Shown: positions 1 through 14,714, numbered from the stretch's first letter. The stretch: 64,000 bases of DNA from Scomber scombrus (GCF_963691925.1 NC_084975.1:20941557-21005556), one strand, 5' to 3'. Made by a program: numbers and translations. The notes: a model not told the origin generated them from the sequence alone.

Positions 1-1346
1 TTTTATTATCTTAACTACCTATCGCTTATTGCTGTCTTATTCAATAAACTCTTTTTTCTTTTTTTTAATTGCTTTGGTGTACATCAGTCTTTAAATTCAT
101 TTGTAACATTGTGTGTTTTGTCAGTGGCTAAAAAGCATTCTGAATTGCGTTTTATTTGTTTCAAAGGTGCAATATAAGTAAAGTTTGATAGATGGACAGA
201 TAACTGTGCAATTCTCCAGTTTTCTATTTTCTACATGTTATTCTTGTGGCCTTTTTTTCTGGGTATGGCGTGAAAACCAATTTAGGAGCAGAATGTAGCT
301 ATTATCCACCTGTTGTTGTCAGTGACATTCAAGAAGGAAGTTAGATTATCCTCCAACTGAATATATTATGACCTCATTTTGATTTAAATCTAGTTCAGTG
401 GTTTGGCAGAGAATGAGCTGTTGGGATGAGTTCAATGGGTGTCATTCGGTGTCAAGGCATTTCACACTGTATGCCTTATGTCGGTTTACAAAATGTCTTC
501 TGTTTTCCTTCAGAGGCAAGTTGGGATTAATGAAAGAGTCAATTGTTTAGGGAGTGTGCGTAGCCATCAGTGAATACACTCCAAACTCAAGCACTCAAAA
601 TGCCTTTAATAAATGGGGCAATACCCCAGAATTACACAAACACACTGTATAAATCCTGCAATTAAAATAATCTGCACAAAATGAGTAAAAAATCAACTGC
701 CATTTTATCCCCAATTCTTCTTTCATTCTCCACATTTGAACCACACTCTTTCATCTAATCATAGCAATGGACATTTTATGTTGTTTTGAGCTGGTGTATC
801 TCATAATATATTTTTAGGTCAAGTGTAGGACAACAAATGAAATAAAGGAAGAAAGCAGAGTGTCAGCACACTGAATTGTATTTTTTTTAAAAAGGGCAAT
901 GCATTTTGACCCCACCAGGTCTGCATCAGGAAAAATGCTGCCTTTTCAGTCAGTAATGCAAGACTTAAAACTGGGAGCTACAACCCACTGTGTGGACACT
1001 CTTTCCTAATTTAAACCGTAGCCATACACTATATTTTAAGTCTTAATATCTGCAAAATACAAAGCCATTGGTATCAGATAAAAGTTGTGGAGGAAAATTG
1101 GAGGAAAAGCAGAACATTTCAAAATGTAAAGGCAGTAACTCAAAACTACACTGGAGTAAATGTATTTAATTACTTCTTCCTTTTACATCTACACATATGA
1201 GTCTTGTATCCAAGTTACTAAAAAGTGTGTGGTATTTGGCCCATCCTTTTGCCAGTATTTGTTCTGACAGTTGGCACCAATGGTCTAAGTGGATGGAGGG
1301 TTGACAGAGCAAAGGACTTGGACATTAACAATAGGTCTTGTGTCGG
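1..1346. other. AT-rich non-coding DNA, no gene seen
   Basis: No open frame of coding character and no paired splice sites were found. If the exon series that starts at 2104 is real, this stretch is probably the preceding intron of the same gene. An acceptor-like ttccttcag ends at 516, but no donor follows it within a usable frame. Confidence 0.5.
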
Positions 1347-1501
1347 AGTCTGTTTCCCCCTCGAATAGTGTTTCCCTCCTGTTAGAATTGTGTTTCCCGC
1401 AATGCCACCTCCCAGGATGGGGTTAGGTAAGGGTTAGGCATAGCAATGATAACTGGTTCAGACTGAACAGGTAAAACACATATCAATAGGGAAACAGACT
1501 T
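1347..1501. repeat. Short inverted-repeat element (MITE-like)
   Basis: The left end reads AGTCTGTTTCCC and the right end is its reverse complement, GGGAAACAGACT, giving a 12-base terminal inverted repeat around about 130 bases. The interior holds further 'tgtttccc' copies and a telomere-like 'ggttaggtaagggttagg' stretch. There is no coding capacity. Superfamily unknown; no target duplication is obvious. Confidence 0.4.
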
Positions 1502-2103
1502 CAACACGCATGTGAATGGGTGCGTGTCTAGGTTTTAGGCAGCAAAAGCAATTTGGTTCAGTTTAGGGAAAGATGGCTTCAGTTAAATGTATATCAATAT
1601 ATTATAAATATAGTCCTGTGCCTGAACTCACTGTCACCTTTTCAGTATTTTATCAAGACCACAATCTTAATTCAACCTTATACAAGCTACATGCTTTGAG
1701 CACTTAAGCATAACCATAAAAAACATTAACGATGCTTCAGTTAAATGAGTGAATATTATAGGGAAAAGTAATGAAATATGCAGAGTACATTCATTAAAAA
1801 CATTTCATCATTATGCTGATGAACAGAAACATAATTTGTGCCCTATTACATTTCTTTCAAAATATATTTGCTGTTAAATATGAATTGTATTATAAACATA
1901 AAACTGAACACACACGTACATGAAAAAGGTTTAGTCACTTCTGGTGGGTACACATTCAGCCTCAACAAATACTGGTGTCCTGATCAGAACCATGGTTGTA
2001 TGGTCCATGCGTTTGTATAAACACACTAGGATTAATTGTTTGTAAGGAACATACTTCCTTCAACAGTTTAATGAAGATACATTGTCTTGTCCTCTGTTTT
2101 CAG

Positions 2104-2128
2104 GGCCAGCAGAAGCCTCCAAAGATGT
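2104..2128 (+). CDS. Putative coding exon A (25 nt) of an unidentified gene
   Basis: The acceptor is cctctgttttcag ending at 2103 and the donor is a consensus GTAAGT at 2129. Read in phase 2 the exon encodes PAEASKD. The other two frames hit a stop when joined to the next exon, and this one continues open, which fixes the frame. It would be an internal exon of a gene whose 5' part lies outside the window or in unrecognised exons before 2104. The exon is very short, so its support comes mainly from the splice consensus and from phase agreement with the exons at 3868 and 4669. The product is not recognised. Confidence 0.5.
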
Positions 2129-3093
2129 GTAAGTACATCCGTCATTTTCAAGCTATGTAAAGTATTTATGAAGCTCATCATTCGTGGCCTCCAGGCTTCA
2201 CACATTCTGATCACATGGGGTGCCTTATAAAAAGAGCTTTATGTAACTGCACACAGAGTATGCACACAGGATGTGTTTCTACTGTGTATTTATTTCCACA
2301 CTGGCTGCAGTGATGTTATACAAGTGAAAATATGATTTTTTTTTTTTTTTAATTATTATTCGTTTTTGCTATCAATGTTGTTTTTACATCAATCATGGCT
2401 GGAAACAAATAAAATGGACATACATTTTGCTGTATTTTTTAGTAATAATAAGTTGACCATCAGAAAAAGACAAGTTCATTTTATAAGTATAGTATTAGGC
2501 TCAAACGCATCTTCTTTTACATTTCTGTAATGCCAACTAATTCTTAAATTCTTAGTACTGTATGTACTCAGAGTCTTGAGTTTAAAAAACCCCAAAAAGA
2601 ACTATTATGTTTCTACATTTTATCCTGATAAAGGGATATTTTTCTCTTCTCCGAGTCACTGGCTAATTTATGTCTTATATCTGAACTGCGAACTCAGTCT
2701 TTTTGCATCATCCATTCTTACAAAAACAGTATCTATTTTTTAATCTATGATATTTTTGATGATTTTTTTGCTCTTTCCCATCTTGACCTGCGCTGCAAAT
2801 TCTGTCAAAAATAGTTTATAAAAAAGCTTTATAAAAAGTGTCAATTCTTTGTGAAGTGTCACACAGAGAACAGGTTGTCTTTCACCATCTACATTAGCAT
2901 TTATCAAAGTTTAGGCAGGGGTAACATTTCCAAAGCATTTCCTGGCATCAGTTTTTGTGCACATATATGTGTGTGTGCTCCTTGATAACCATCTGAGCCG
3001 CCAGCACAGGACCCACGAGAGCTGACAGCAGCACACTGACTCAGTTAAGCTAAACTAATCACAGCTTCTGAGGACTGTACTACACAGCAAAAT

Positions 3094-3096
<3 letters not shown>

Positions 3097-3174
<78 letters not shown>

Positions 3175-3177
3175 ATA

Positions 3178-3252
<75 letters not shown>
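3097..3252. repeat. (AC)n microsatellite
   Basis: A nearly pure AC array broken once, around 3169-3180, by 'atacacatacca'. It lies in the putative intron before the exon at 3868. Its 3' flank is the telomere-like segment annotated at 3253. Confidence 0.97.
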
Positions 3253-3255
<3 letters not shown>

Positions 3256-3340
3256 TTCATATCCGTGGATACTTACCTTAACCCAAACCATAACCACTTG
3301 CCTAAAACTAATCCTTTCCCTTACCCTAATGCTACCTGTA
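3253..3340. repeat. Microsatellite-associated repeat with telomere-like motifs
   Basis: After the AC array come 'gactt...', then 'acttaccttaaccc', 'aaccataaccacttgcctaa' and 'cccttaccctaa'. The same order of motifs follows the AC array at 52977-53129. This suggests that the array and its flank belong to one dispersed repeat family rather than being chance expansions. Confidence 0.5.
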
Positions 3341-3374
3341 ACCACTGACCCAAAAATCATTTGGACGAGCCGTA

Positions 3375-3495
<121 letters not shown>

Positions 3496-3867
3496 AGATT
3501 ATACAAATTACTAGATTGAGGGAGTGAAATATATGTTATTATTTTGCTTGCCATGCTAAAATGCAGGGGGATTACATGTAGGTGTTACAGCTTCAAATTA
3601 GCCCTTCAGACTTAAGACAAAAAACAACACAAAACCTGAGGTCATTGGGAACTTGTTTAGTAGCTTGGTTACAGGCCTGAAATGGCTGATCAGTCTGATC
3701 ATCAGGCAAGTTGTTTAGAAATCCCACAGGGCAGTTTGCAGAATTCCCAAAAGGGCTAATGCAGCATATCACTTATGTACTGCCTCTCATTAGTGTGTAT
3801 GAGTGACTGTTTGTTGTCCTGTATGCTCCCAAGAGCTGATCTGACCAGTGCTTTATCTCTCAATCAG

Positions 3868-3903
3868 GACAGAAGATCCCTTGGCAGAAGATGAGAAAAG
3901 AAG
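3868..3903 (+). CDS. Putative coding exon B (36 nt) of an unidentified gene
   Basis: The acceptor is ctctcaatcag ending at 3867 and the donor is GTATTT at 3904. With exon A supplying GT, the frame reads V-TEDPLAEDEKR, rich in acidic and basic residues, with two bases (AG) left for the next exon. Phase in and phase out both agree with the neighbours at 2104 and 4669. The residues suggest a disordered cytoplasmic or nuclear segment, but no known domain can be named. Confidence 0.52.
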
Positions 3904-4668
3904 GTATTTCTTTTGCTAATGTTCTCTACATTATTGTCTACTTTCATTATTTACATTTTAGTTTAGTTTGGGTGAATTTTAATACATTTCAATCAACACA
4001 CTCTTGCAGTATGTGGTTGAAAAATACTGTTCTTTCCTTTGTGGTATATAGATGATGACATGTGAATACTACAAAGACATTTTGACATATCACAGTATAA
4101 AGCACAGGTGTAAGTAGTAAATTGGATGATAGCTTAATTCCATTTAGCTGCTTTGGTTTCAGGGTTCTGGTATTGTGCATGCTAGCTCACTATCACACTG
4201 TCACACTGTCAGAACAGAAACATTGTTAATCTTATTAGTAACACCTGCATGTTTCCTACTATGACAAGTCTAAACATTTGCTGTTATATTGGCAGCTTTA
4301 GCAATGATTCTAATTGGAAGCATGTTTTAATAAAACATTGCAGTTCTAACATGAATGACTAGGCTATAAAATCATCAAATCCTCATGCTTTTAGAATTTT
4401 ACATAACAATTTTGTCATCTATATATAACAGGCATTCCAATGTAAAAGTTGTTGGGCATCTGTGTTAACATGTTGAACGCAGTGTAGCAGAGGTAAAGGG
4501 CCTTTCACTTTGTCCATAGGTTGTATCTGAATCTTCCTTTATCCACAGATATCATGTTAAAACTATAGACTGTATAATTATAATACTTCTTTCTAAAACT
4601 TTTTTTTTTTTAAATTAGAAAATACTTGCTAATTACTTGGAGAGAAAAATTCTCTCCTTCCCTCTCAG
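3904..4668 (+). other. Putative intron, nothing notable
   Basis: A 765-base interval ending in tctctccttccctctcag, a strong pyrimidine tract. It is AT-rich, with no repeats beyond short T runs. Confidence 0.45.
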
Positions 4669-4748
4669 GAACTATGGTGGCGTATATGTAGGTCTGCCAG
4701 CGGACATGACCATTGTCGCTGAGAGTCAGTCCAAGTCCACACGTAAAG
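4669..4748 (+). CDS. Putative coding exon C (80 nt) of an unidentified gene
   Basis: This is the best-supported exon of the series. It follows ctctccttccctctcag and ends AAAG before gtaaac. Completing the AG carried from exon B gives R, followed by 26 open codons: NYGGVYVGLPADMTIVAESQ and then SKSTRK, with one base (G) left over. The Gly/Tyr-rich start and Ser/Lys-rich end look like conserved coding sequence rather than chance, but I cannot assign the family. It may belong to a cytoskeletal or membrane scaffold protein; that is a guess from composition only. The next exon must complete a codon beginning with G. Confidence 0.6.
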
Positions 4749-4818
4749 GTAAACATCTACAGCACTGCAGATCCCATATTCTTGGAAATAAATGTCTTTC
4801 ATGTGAAAATGAAAAACA

Positions 4819-4827
4819 GTGTGTGTG

Positions 4828-4877
<50 letters not shown>

Positions 4878-4914
4878 TGTGTGCGTGTGTGTGCGTGTGT
4901 GTGTGTGTGTGTGT
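4819..4914. repeat. (TG)n microsatellite with CG interruptions
   Basis: An alternating TG array with 'gcgc' and 'gcg' steps at several points, about 70 bases after the donor of the exon at 4669. The alternating purine-pyrimidine pattern with CG steps is the type that can adopt Z-DNA. Confidence 0.95.
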
Positions 4915-5721
4915 AAAATTGTAGGCTATAATAAGGTGGTTCCTCTGACATTGATGAGCATCTTGCATTCAAGCAGCTCAGGGCGTAGAGAAAAATAATC
5001 CCTGATGGCCGAGCCACCACCCCATGAAACCACATGTCGCCTGAAGCATCTTTGGTTTTATTTGACCTTTATTTTTTTACTGAATGTTAATGAAAAGCAT
5101 TCCCTTTACACTAAAACATGTTTACTCATAGCTGTACAGATAAATATAGTTCACAGAGGAAAAAAAGCAGTAAAAGAAATTCAATTTACCTATTTTAGAT
5201 TTTTTTTTAAAAATTAACATGTACATCATTAATCCTAAAAGGGTTGTTTCTCTTTGTAAGTGTTTAATGGTTACATATGTCCACCTCAGCTTTATTTATT
5301 CTCTCATTCAGTCTCGTTTATATACTTTTTATGTATTTATTATTTATTTACTTACTTATTTATTTAGGATTCTGACAACAGCAATAGTAAACCGATATCA
5401 GTGTCATTATATAAATTGATGTGATTAGGGATGTTGGTAAGAATACAGTGAAAAAACTGCTACCTCACTGTTGTATTTAGCAGCTCCAAGGGCTTTCCAC
5501 CTGTCATGTTTGTCCTTGTGGTCATAAAGGTTAAACAGAAAAGTGATTGGTTTTTGTATCCTCTGGCACAACAATTCACTCTTTTTTCCAAGAAGGTCTC
5601 TGAGTGCAAACTGCTGGGTAGATTGTGGGTGTTGACATTGAGACAGAAACACAAGAACTAGAAAATTGTTAAATAACTGTGCTATAAATATCTGATTCAT
5701 GTTTTTTTCCCCTTCTTGCAG
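4915..5721 (+). other. Rest of putative intron
   Basis: AT-rich sequence containing short TTTA/TTAC repeats around 5330-5365. It ends in the strong tract gtttttttccccttcttgcag at 5701-5721. No coding segment was seen. Confidence 0.4.
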
Positions 5722-5726
5722 ACTAG

Positions 5727-5752
5727 CAGCTATTGAGGGGAACATAACACAG
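5727..5752 (+). CDS. Putative microexon D (26 nt form) with three competing acceptors
   Basis: Three AG acceptors end at 5721 (cag), 5726 (tag) and 5729 (cag), giving exons of 31, 26 or 23 nt that all end at 5752 before gtactc. After the G carried from exon C, the 26 nt form reads AAIEGNITQ and the 23 nt form drops one alanine; both stay open in phase 0. The 31 nt form, which uses the first AG after the pyrimidine tract, reads GAC TAG and stops at once. The first AG is normally favoured, so a protein ending shortly after exon C is quite possible. The coordinates given are for the open 26 nt form. Confidence 0.45.
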
Positions 5753-5879
5753 GTACTCTTAAAAAATGACACCATTTGATCTGCATTTTTATTTCACATC
5801 ACATGATGCTTTCTTCTCTTAAAATGAATGGAAGCTGGTACAAAATGAAAGCCAATGACTTTATTCTTTGTCTCTGCAG

Positions 5880-5939
5880 GATCCTGCATATTCAGACACT
5901 CACTTTAAAAGCAGAAAGCATGTGCTCACCATACACTGA
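5880..5939 (+). CDS. Possible alternative terminal exon E
   Basis: An acceptor with a good tract, ttattctttgtctctgcag, ends at 5879. In phase 0, as left by the exon ending at 5752, it reads DPAYSDTHFKSRKHVLTIH and then TGA at 5937-5939. No convincing donor follows, so it would be a last exon giving a different C-terminus from the path through 6738. No AATAAA was found in the next 800 bases, which weakens the case. It may be a decoy acceptor. Confidence 0.3.
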   Translation, partial: DPAYSDTHFKSRKHVLTIH

Positions 5940-6737
5940 ATAACGTCTCAGGCTTTCATAGAGCAAGGATGTGGACAGCTTGCAGAGGCTCTGAGGATGC
6001 TGCCTCACGGAGTCATAGGTGGCACAGTGATGCAGGGACGCACTGCGGAGATCTGCTTACGGCATCCATAATCATAATAATAACCCTTCACTTTGCAAAA
6101 AAAAAAGAAGAAAGAAAGATGGCAATCACAGCGGACAGCACCCACCTTGGGACTGGCAGCCATGGGCAGCGGTAGTGGCGGGCATTGTGACAGCCATCTT
6201 GGCTTCTCTGTCGTGTTACTGAAACGTTCTCTTTCTCAGGAAGAGACAGGGGACCCAGTCAACTAACAAACTGCCTGGGACTCACATACATTCCCAATAG
6301 CCCTCTGCAATAATAACCACTGTTCAGTTATTCCTTTAAGATGCCATCAATGATTCATGGTGTGGCGGAGAGGGCGAGTCAGAAAGAAATCAAAGATCCC
6401 CTATAGCAAACACATTCCTGTTAATACACATAAAACTTCTCAGTTTTATTGACAAAAGCGTTGATTTCAATCAGGGACCTGCTGCTGCTACATAACTGTC
6501 TGAAAACGACAATGATTTTAATGATGGGTCTAATGCTGAGAGCGACCAAGAGTTGTTGTAATTGACATCCAGCAATGTCTGGGTGCATCAGCCAGGTTGT
6601 ACCTGGTGTTGTCACTTAACTTCTGCCCCAGACTGATGATGTAACATCATATGACTCATGATACTTAGAGGATCTCTCTCTCTCTCTCTCTCGGTCTGCC
6701 TGACTCACTCTCTTTCTTAATCATGTTCTCTCTGCAG
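5940..6737 (+). other. Putative intron or alternative 3' UTR
   Basis: It contains a short (CT)n run at 6672-6692 and a second acceptor-like ctctttctcag ending at 6239, which opens no sustained frame. It ends in tcatgttctctctgcag. Confidence 0.35.
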
Positions 6738-6781
6738 CATGATGTTTTCCCCCTGAAGAGCTCTGACTCTAGTGCTTCTGG
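6738..6781 (+). CDS. Putative coding exon F (44 nt) of an unidentified gene
   Basis: The acceptor is ttctctctgcag ending at 6737 and the donor is GTAATT at 6782. Phase 0 from the exon at 5752 gives HDVFPLKSSDSSAS plus GG carried forward. Serine-rich, like the exon at 9556. Skipping the 5752 exon would create GCA TGA, an immediate stop, so the two exons depend on each other. Evidence is splice consensus plus phase agreement only. Confidence 0.45.
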
Positions 6782-8954
6782 GTAATTCACTTTGCTTTTT
6801 CAGTCTCTCTCAAGGTTTTCAAAATGCAGAACTGTCAACACAGTCTTTGCAATCGAGTTCACATATTGCAACATAAATGTGATTGAGTATAATGGCAAAA
6901 AAAGTCACTGAATTATATTCAGTTGCAAAACATTTGTGAGCGAAGAAGAGAGACAGACGCAGTGAGTTGGCTTTCCCCTCCCTTGTTTTCCCTTCCGTTT
7001 ACTGACACCTGCACTGATTTTATAACAATATTTTATACTTTATGTACCACACTTAATTGTGAATGTTGTTCTATTGTATGTAATCCTCACGGGAAAAGGC
7101 TTGTGTTATTCTGTATTTTTTCTCATTGTCAACCAATCCCATGAAGATGCCAAAACAAACCAGTTTCAGGGATGGTTTGGTTGTTACAGTATCACATGAC
7201 CTAAGTCTAGCATTCTGATAATGTAGTAACAAGTGGTTGTTACTTGTAGTAACAAGTGGTTGAAACACTCTAAATGTACTTTTATCTAGTGTGTTATAAA
7301 CTATTTATTAAATGTTTAGGTTCTGCTTATAAATGCTAAATTATTACAACAGAATTAAAAACAAGCTCAACAATTTTTTGTCTGTTGCAGTCAGCCGAAA
7401 AACCCATTTAGTCATACTGAAGATGTAAATCTTTAAAAACAATGAATGCACATTTGGCGCTCTAGTGAGTATTAACACAACAGGACAAAATATATGTGTG
7501 ATTTACTCAAAATTCATGAATTTAAGCTACATTGCCTGTCTATTATAGTGAAGGAATATGCTCAGTGATCATTGATGTGTTTTAAATTATTTTTTGTACT
7601 ACACTGAAGCTGTATGCCACAGTACAATAAGTTATAACACGCTCTAGCAACACAGATGACACATTTTTTCATGGGTTGACAATAAGAAGAATATAGAAAA
7701 TCACCAGTTTTATCTTGTAACAAAAAAACAAACAAAAAACTCCAACACAACAGTGTCCCCAGAAAAAAAAAAACACATTACAGCTGGGTGGGCATTAGGG
7801 GCCAAGGTCATTTGTCAGCCAGGCTCTTGACAGTTCTCTCCTCTAATGAATGTACAACATCCTCCACTCACCAGGACCCTGGAGGAGGGTGGAAATAGGC
7901 CAACTTTAAACACTTGAGATTCAAGAGATGCTCTTTCCGCGCTATACAAAAAGCTTTCTATGCCTGTGTGTGTAGCCTCGACCACTGCCTCGCCTGACCA
8001 GTCGCATAAAAACAGGGACTTCACCACGCCTAGACACAAGCTCACTGTTAACTGTCAATGCTCTTGCGGGTGCGACTTAGAATGATGCCCACTAGCTGCC
8101 GATCTGTGTCGCGGATTATCAGTCACATTGATACCAAGAGATTTTGTATAGTGTCTTTAATTGGGAGCCATTTGTCGGCTCACATTGTTGCAGCGTTTAA
8201 AGTGTTCACCTGTGGTAGAGAGTATAATATACTGCAGATTCAAAGAGCTGCTTCATTTAATGTGTATATTTTACATCATATTATAAAAGAGCTGCAGTGA
8301 GCCTACAGCCCCACAACACAGATTTGATCAGAATATCAGAATCATTTTGGTGTCCCCTCTCCTTGATGTCTACATTTCCTCCCCTGCGTCAGTCCCTACC
8401 AGAGGCCTTTGGCTTTTACAGCGTGTCATGCCGCCTGTCTCTCCCTCTTTTATCAGCCTCGCTTTGCCCTTTATAGTTGTTCCCCCTGTATATGATGAAT
8501 GTCATTGCCTTTGCCCTATTCAATTAATCTAACAGAGACAAGGGGGCAGAATGTGGATGAATAACACAGTCTGAAGTTAAGTCGTCTATATTAAAATGTC
8601 GCTGTGGCACACAGTAGGATAGCTGTAAAGCTGTGCAGCACAGCATGTTGTTTGAATGTAGTACGTGTGTGCAAGGAGAAGTGACATAATCTGTTAAATG
8701 TTTGGAAATGTGAGATCCTTCAGGTTTTGTGGCACATTAATGTTAAACATTTTGGGAACCAGTTGAGGTCAAAGCCGCTGTGAATTGTTTTAAATATATA
8801 CATGCCTACTTACAAACTGGAAAAGACTTGGAGAGGTCATTAAAAAACACCAGTGTCTCGTTATGTTGTCAACTGCTGTATGATGTTATAATTAAACAGG
8901 TAATGGCGGAGATGATTGGGCTGTTCAGTGATGTTCTGTACTGTAAATACTATT
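6782..8954 (+). other. Putative intron, mostly unremarkable
   Basis: A small direct repeat of agtaacaagtggttg occurs twice around 7226-7262. Otherwise AT-rich single-copy sequence with no further exon pair in frame. Confidence 0.4.
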
Positions 8955-9090
<136 letters not shown>

Positions 9091-9555
9091 ACACACTTTT
9101 CATCACTTTTCCACATTCACTAATTCATCAACAATGGTGACATGAAGAGGGGAAAAAACTTGACTCTTAACTTGCCTCTGTGTAACTCATCCATGATCAC
9201 CAGATTCAATTATTTATGATTAAAGACTTTTATATTGTCTGCACACAGCTGTGGTTATTGATTGTGGTCTTTTTTTTAAGAATGTATCTGCCCTTTGTAA
9301 TCAATATGCTTGAGACTTGAGGGATTACATGTGTTCTTAGTAGTGTTACAGACAGGCTGCTTGACAAAATCAAGTGAGGATCGCTGAGGAAAACATTTGT
9401 CATTATTGAACCGAGGGCCTTTGTGCAGTCCGCCTGCAACATGATCAATCACAGCTCCATCTCAGTAATTGACTGCGGTGGAGGGGAGAGGGAAGGAGGA
9501 GTAGGAGGTGGTAGAGAGATGTTGAGTTAACTCTGTCCTCTCTCTCATTGCACAG
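9091..9555 (+). other. Rest of putative intron
   Basis: It ends in actctgtcctctctctcattgcacag, one of the strongest pyrimidine tracts in the window. A purine-rich patch (gaggggagagggaaggagga) lies at about 9481-9500. Confidence 0.4.
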
Positions 9556-9602
9556 CAGCCGTTTGAGTCTCTCCAGTGATTGTCCATCATATTATGCAGT
9601 AG
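9556..9602 (+). CDS. Putative coding exon G (47 nt) of an unidentified gene
   Basis: The acceptor is cattgcacag ending at 9555, with a NAGNAG alternative three bases later, and the donor is GTATGG at 9603. Completing GG from the exon at 6738 gives G, then SRLSLSSDCPSYYAV and one base carried forward. RLSLSS resembles a basophilic kinase target site, but that is inference. The frame continues open into the segment at 11399. Confidence 0.45.
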
Positions 9603-10365
9603 GTATGGTAACAAAGGACACAAAATTATAATGTGTTCATGTCATAATGTGCAAGATAAAACAATATCTTCTTAATAAGTCACGAAGGGGCAGTCAACTT
9701 TAGAGAATGGACTTTTTACAGGTTATACAGTATATGCACATAATGTAGCATTTAAAAATCTGGATGTGCCTATACCTACATACATCTGTGTGAGATGTAT
9801 CTCAAACTCACAGCAAAAGCTCAGTTAACCCTATCTCAACCACCATTTGTCATGACCACAACCAAAACCTAACCTCAACTAAAAACACAGTTATTGTAAA
9901 GAAAAAGTGTGCCACTGGCAGTGCTGTCTTTGTTATTGCACATAATCCAAGATGTATACATTTGTGCAGGGATTGGGTTTCCACCCCAATACAATAGAAT
10001 TACTTTTGATGAACCACCTAAAACTGTCAAGTTTTAAGTGGAACTACTTTCTACTGATAGTATAAGTCTCCATGTAAACTACTGAGTGTGTATTACCAAG
10101 AGTACAAGGGATGTGTGAAATAAAACAACAAAAAACAAAACTCCTCACCTCCATTTTATGAGAGGTGACCAAGGGTGTGATGACCCTCCAGTTAGACAGA
10201 TTTTCCAACAGATTGTGAAAGCATATACATCTTGAAAATATCCATGTTTTGATCAACAATAAAATAAAATCTGTGAAAAAACAGCCCTGCTATTTTTTGT
10301 AATGCTTATTAAATCTGATTGTTTATTTCTGTTCTCATGCAGTATAAAAATTAGTAATAGTTTAA
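9603..10365 (+). other. Putative intron, first part
   Basis: AT-rich, with a telomere-like 'ttaaccctatctcaacc...aaaacctaacc' patch at about 9825-9878. No coding segment was seen. Confidence 0.4.
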
Positions 10366-10747
10366 AGGGAAATTATGGTATTTTTCAACCTAGACTCTAC
10401 TTTCCCATTTTTTTGTGTCTAAAGTGACTAATCAGGACAACAATTTTTGAAACTGGTATAGTATGGAGTGAGAGCTCTTTAGCCTGCAGTCCCTGAAATG
10501 GGCTGCAATGTAATCGGATGGGGCAATTGTGTACCATCAATGTACATACATTAAAAGTGGTTGTTTTTTCCACTGACTCGGGCTCAGATTGTTATTATAA
10601 GTGTCTGACAACATTACATACAGATAAATAAAAAGTTTTTCTTTACCTTTTGCTCAATCCAGTCTCTATGTAATTCTGTCTAAACAAGTCTCGCTCATGG
10701 AGAGACAAAGTGGGAAAATAGGGTCCAGGTTATACCAAAGTTTCTCT
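10366..10747. mobile_element. TTAA-flanked MITE (piggyBac-like ends)
   Basis: A 382-base element lies between TTAA at 10362-10365 and TTAA at 10748-10751. Left end AGGGAAATTATGGTAT and inverted right end AGAGAAACTTTGGTAT match closely. The match resumes inside, AACCTAGACTCTACTTTCCC against AACCTGGACCCTATTTTCCC. The interior resembles a non-autonomous repeat common in perch-like fishes. There is no transposase. TTAA duplication is typical of piggyBac elements; the superfamily is inferred from that alone. Confidence 0.65.
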
Positions 10748-11398
10748 TTAATTAAACAGCTCCTTTGGTCAGGGTTCATGCTTTTGTTTGTTTTTTATTG
10801 ATAAGCAAGTCACAGCACATATTAAGGTGTGGTTTGAATCATGTTAGCTAATGGCACAAATACTAAAAATATTAATTTACATGTACCTGCTGTTAACTGA
10901 GAACACTGATGGTTTTATTTGTATTGCAATCACCCATTTCTCCTCAGTGACCACCTGCCCTCTATTTAAATTGTTTTAGAGCAGACATCTGAGATATCTC
11001 AAAATCTGAGCATTTAAAACCAAAAGAAAATATATGTATTTATATATTCCTTGTCTATACTGTGTAGCCACATGACATGTTTTATATTTTGACTTTTTAT
11101 TTGTTTACTTATGCAAAATATACAAATTGACACATATTATGAAGTATTGTATTACAGAAGAAGATATTCCACTCAACAGCATGTTCAGTCAATGGGAACT
11201 AAGTTGTTGGCCACAACATGGCACTCACACTAGTAAAGTGAACTTGAGTGGTGCCTTTTGCATTGTGTACCGATACAGATCTGTCTGTGTGTGAACTGTA
11301 AGAGCTACGTGATCGAGAGCATGTCCTTAATCACATCATCTGTGCATCTGGCCCACCAAGACATCACAGCTGTGCTTTCTCTTGCTTATTTTTTTTAG
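10748..11398 (+). other. Putative intron, last part
   Basis: AT-rich with no repeats of note. It ends in tgctttctcttgcttattttttttag, a strong acceptor tract. Confidence 0.4.
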
Positions 11399-11547
11399 TC
11401 AACGCGGACATTGCCTCTGATCTGCTCCTCTCTGTTGATGTATCTGCCTCACCTCAATCAGAGGGGACCCCTTCCAAAAATTTGAAAAAACTAAAAAGTC
11501 TGATTTTGACCAAAAACCTTTTAAAAACTTTTTTGTTGTTGTTGTGA
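11399..11547 (+). CDS. Putative terminal coding exon H of an unidentified gene
   Basis: A strong pyrimidine tract and tttttttag end at 11398. With G carried from the exon at 9602 it reads V and then NADIASDLLLSVDVSASPQS, followed by a lysine-rich stretch (TPSKNLKKLKS) and a leucine run before TGA at 11545-11547. A possible weak donor, GAT-gtatct near 11440, would cut the exon short, so it could also be internal. AATAAA occurs at 11690-11695, consistent with a nearby mRNA end. The first half looks coding; the leucine tail comes from TTG repeats and may be a low-complexity run-on. Confidence 0.4.
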
Positions 11548-14526
<2,979 letters not shown>

Positions 14527-14712
14527 TCAGTCAGTCAGTTGTTGCACCACTTTGGTCCAAAATAAAATATGTGAACAATTTTTGGATAGATTGTAGTGAA
14601 ATTTTGTGCGGACATTCATGGTCTCCACAGGATGAAATCTAATGGCTTTTAATGATCCCCTGACTTTTCTTCTAGTGTCACCATGAGGTTTTGAGAGAAC
14701 TGTGCATTTACA
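14527..14712. repeat. Dispersed fish repeat, left piece (split by transposon)
   Basis: The text (ggatagattgtagtgaaattttg... acattcatggtctcc... ggatgaa... gatcccctgacttttc... ccatgaggttttgag) matches a repeat I know to be abundant in perch-like fish genomes. The repeat resumes at 16335 after the transposon, showing that the transposon landed inside it. A related copy is at 44690-44920. There is no coding capacity. Confidence 0.55.
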
Positions 14713-14714
14713 TA

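Noticed and set aside
5425..5775. 116-codon minus-strand open frame overlapping the microexon at 5727-5752
   Set aside because: No known motif, no splice or promoter signals; likely chance.
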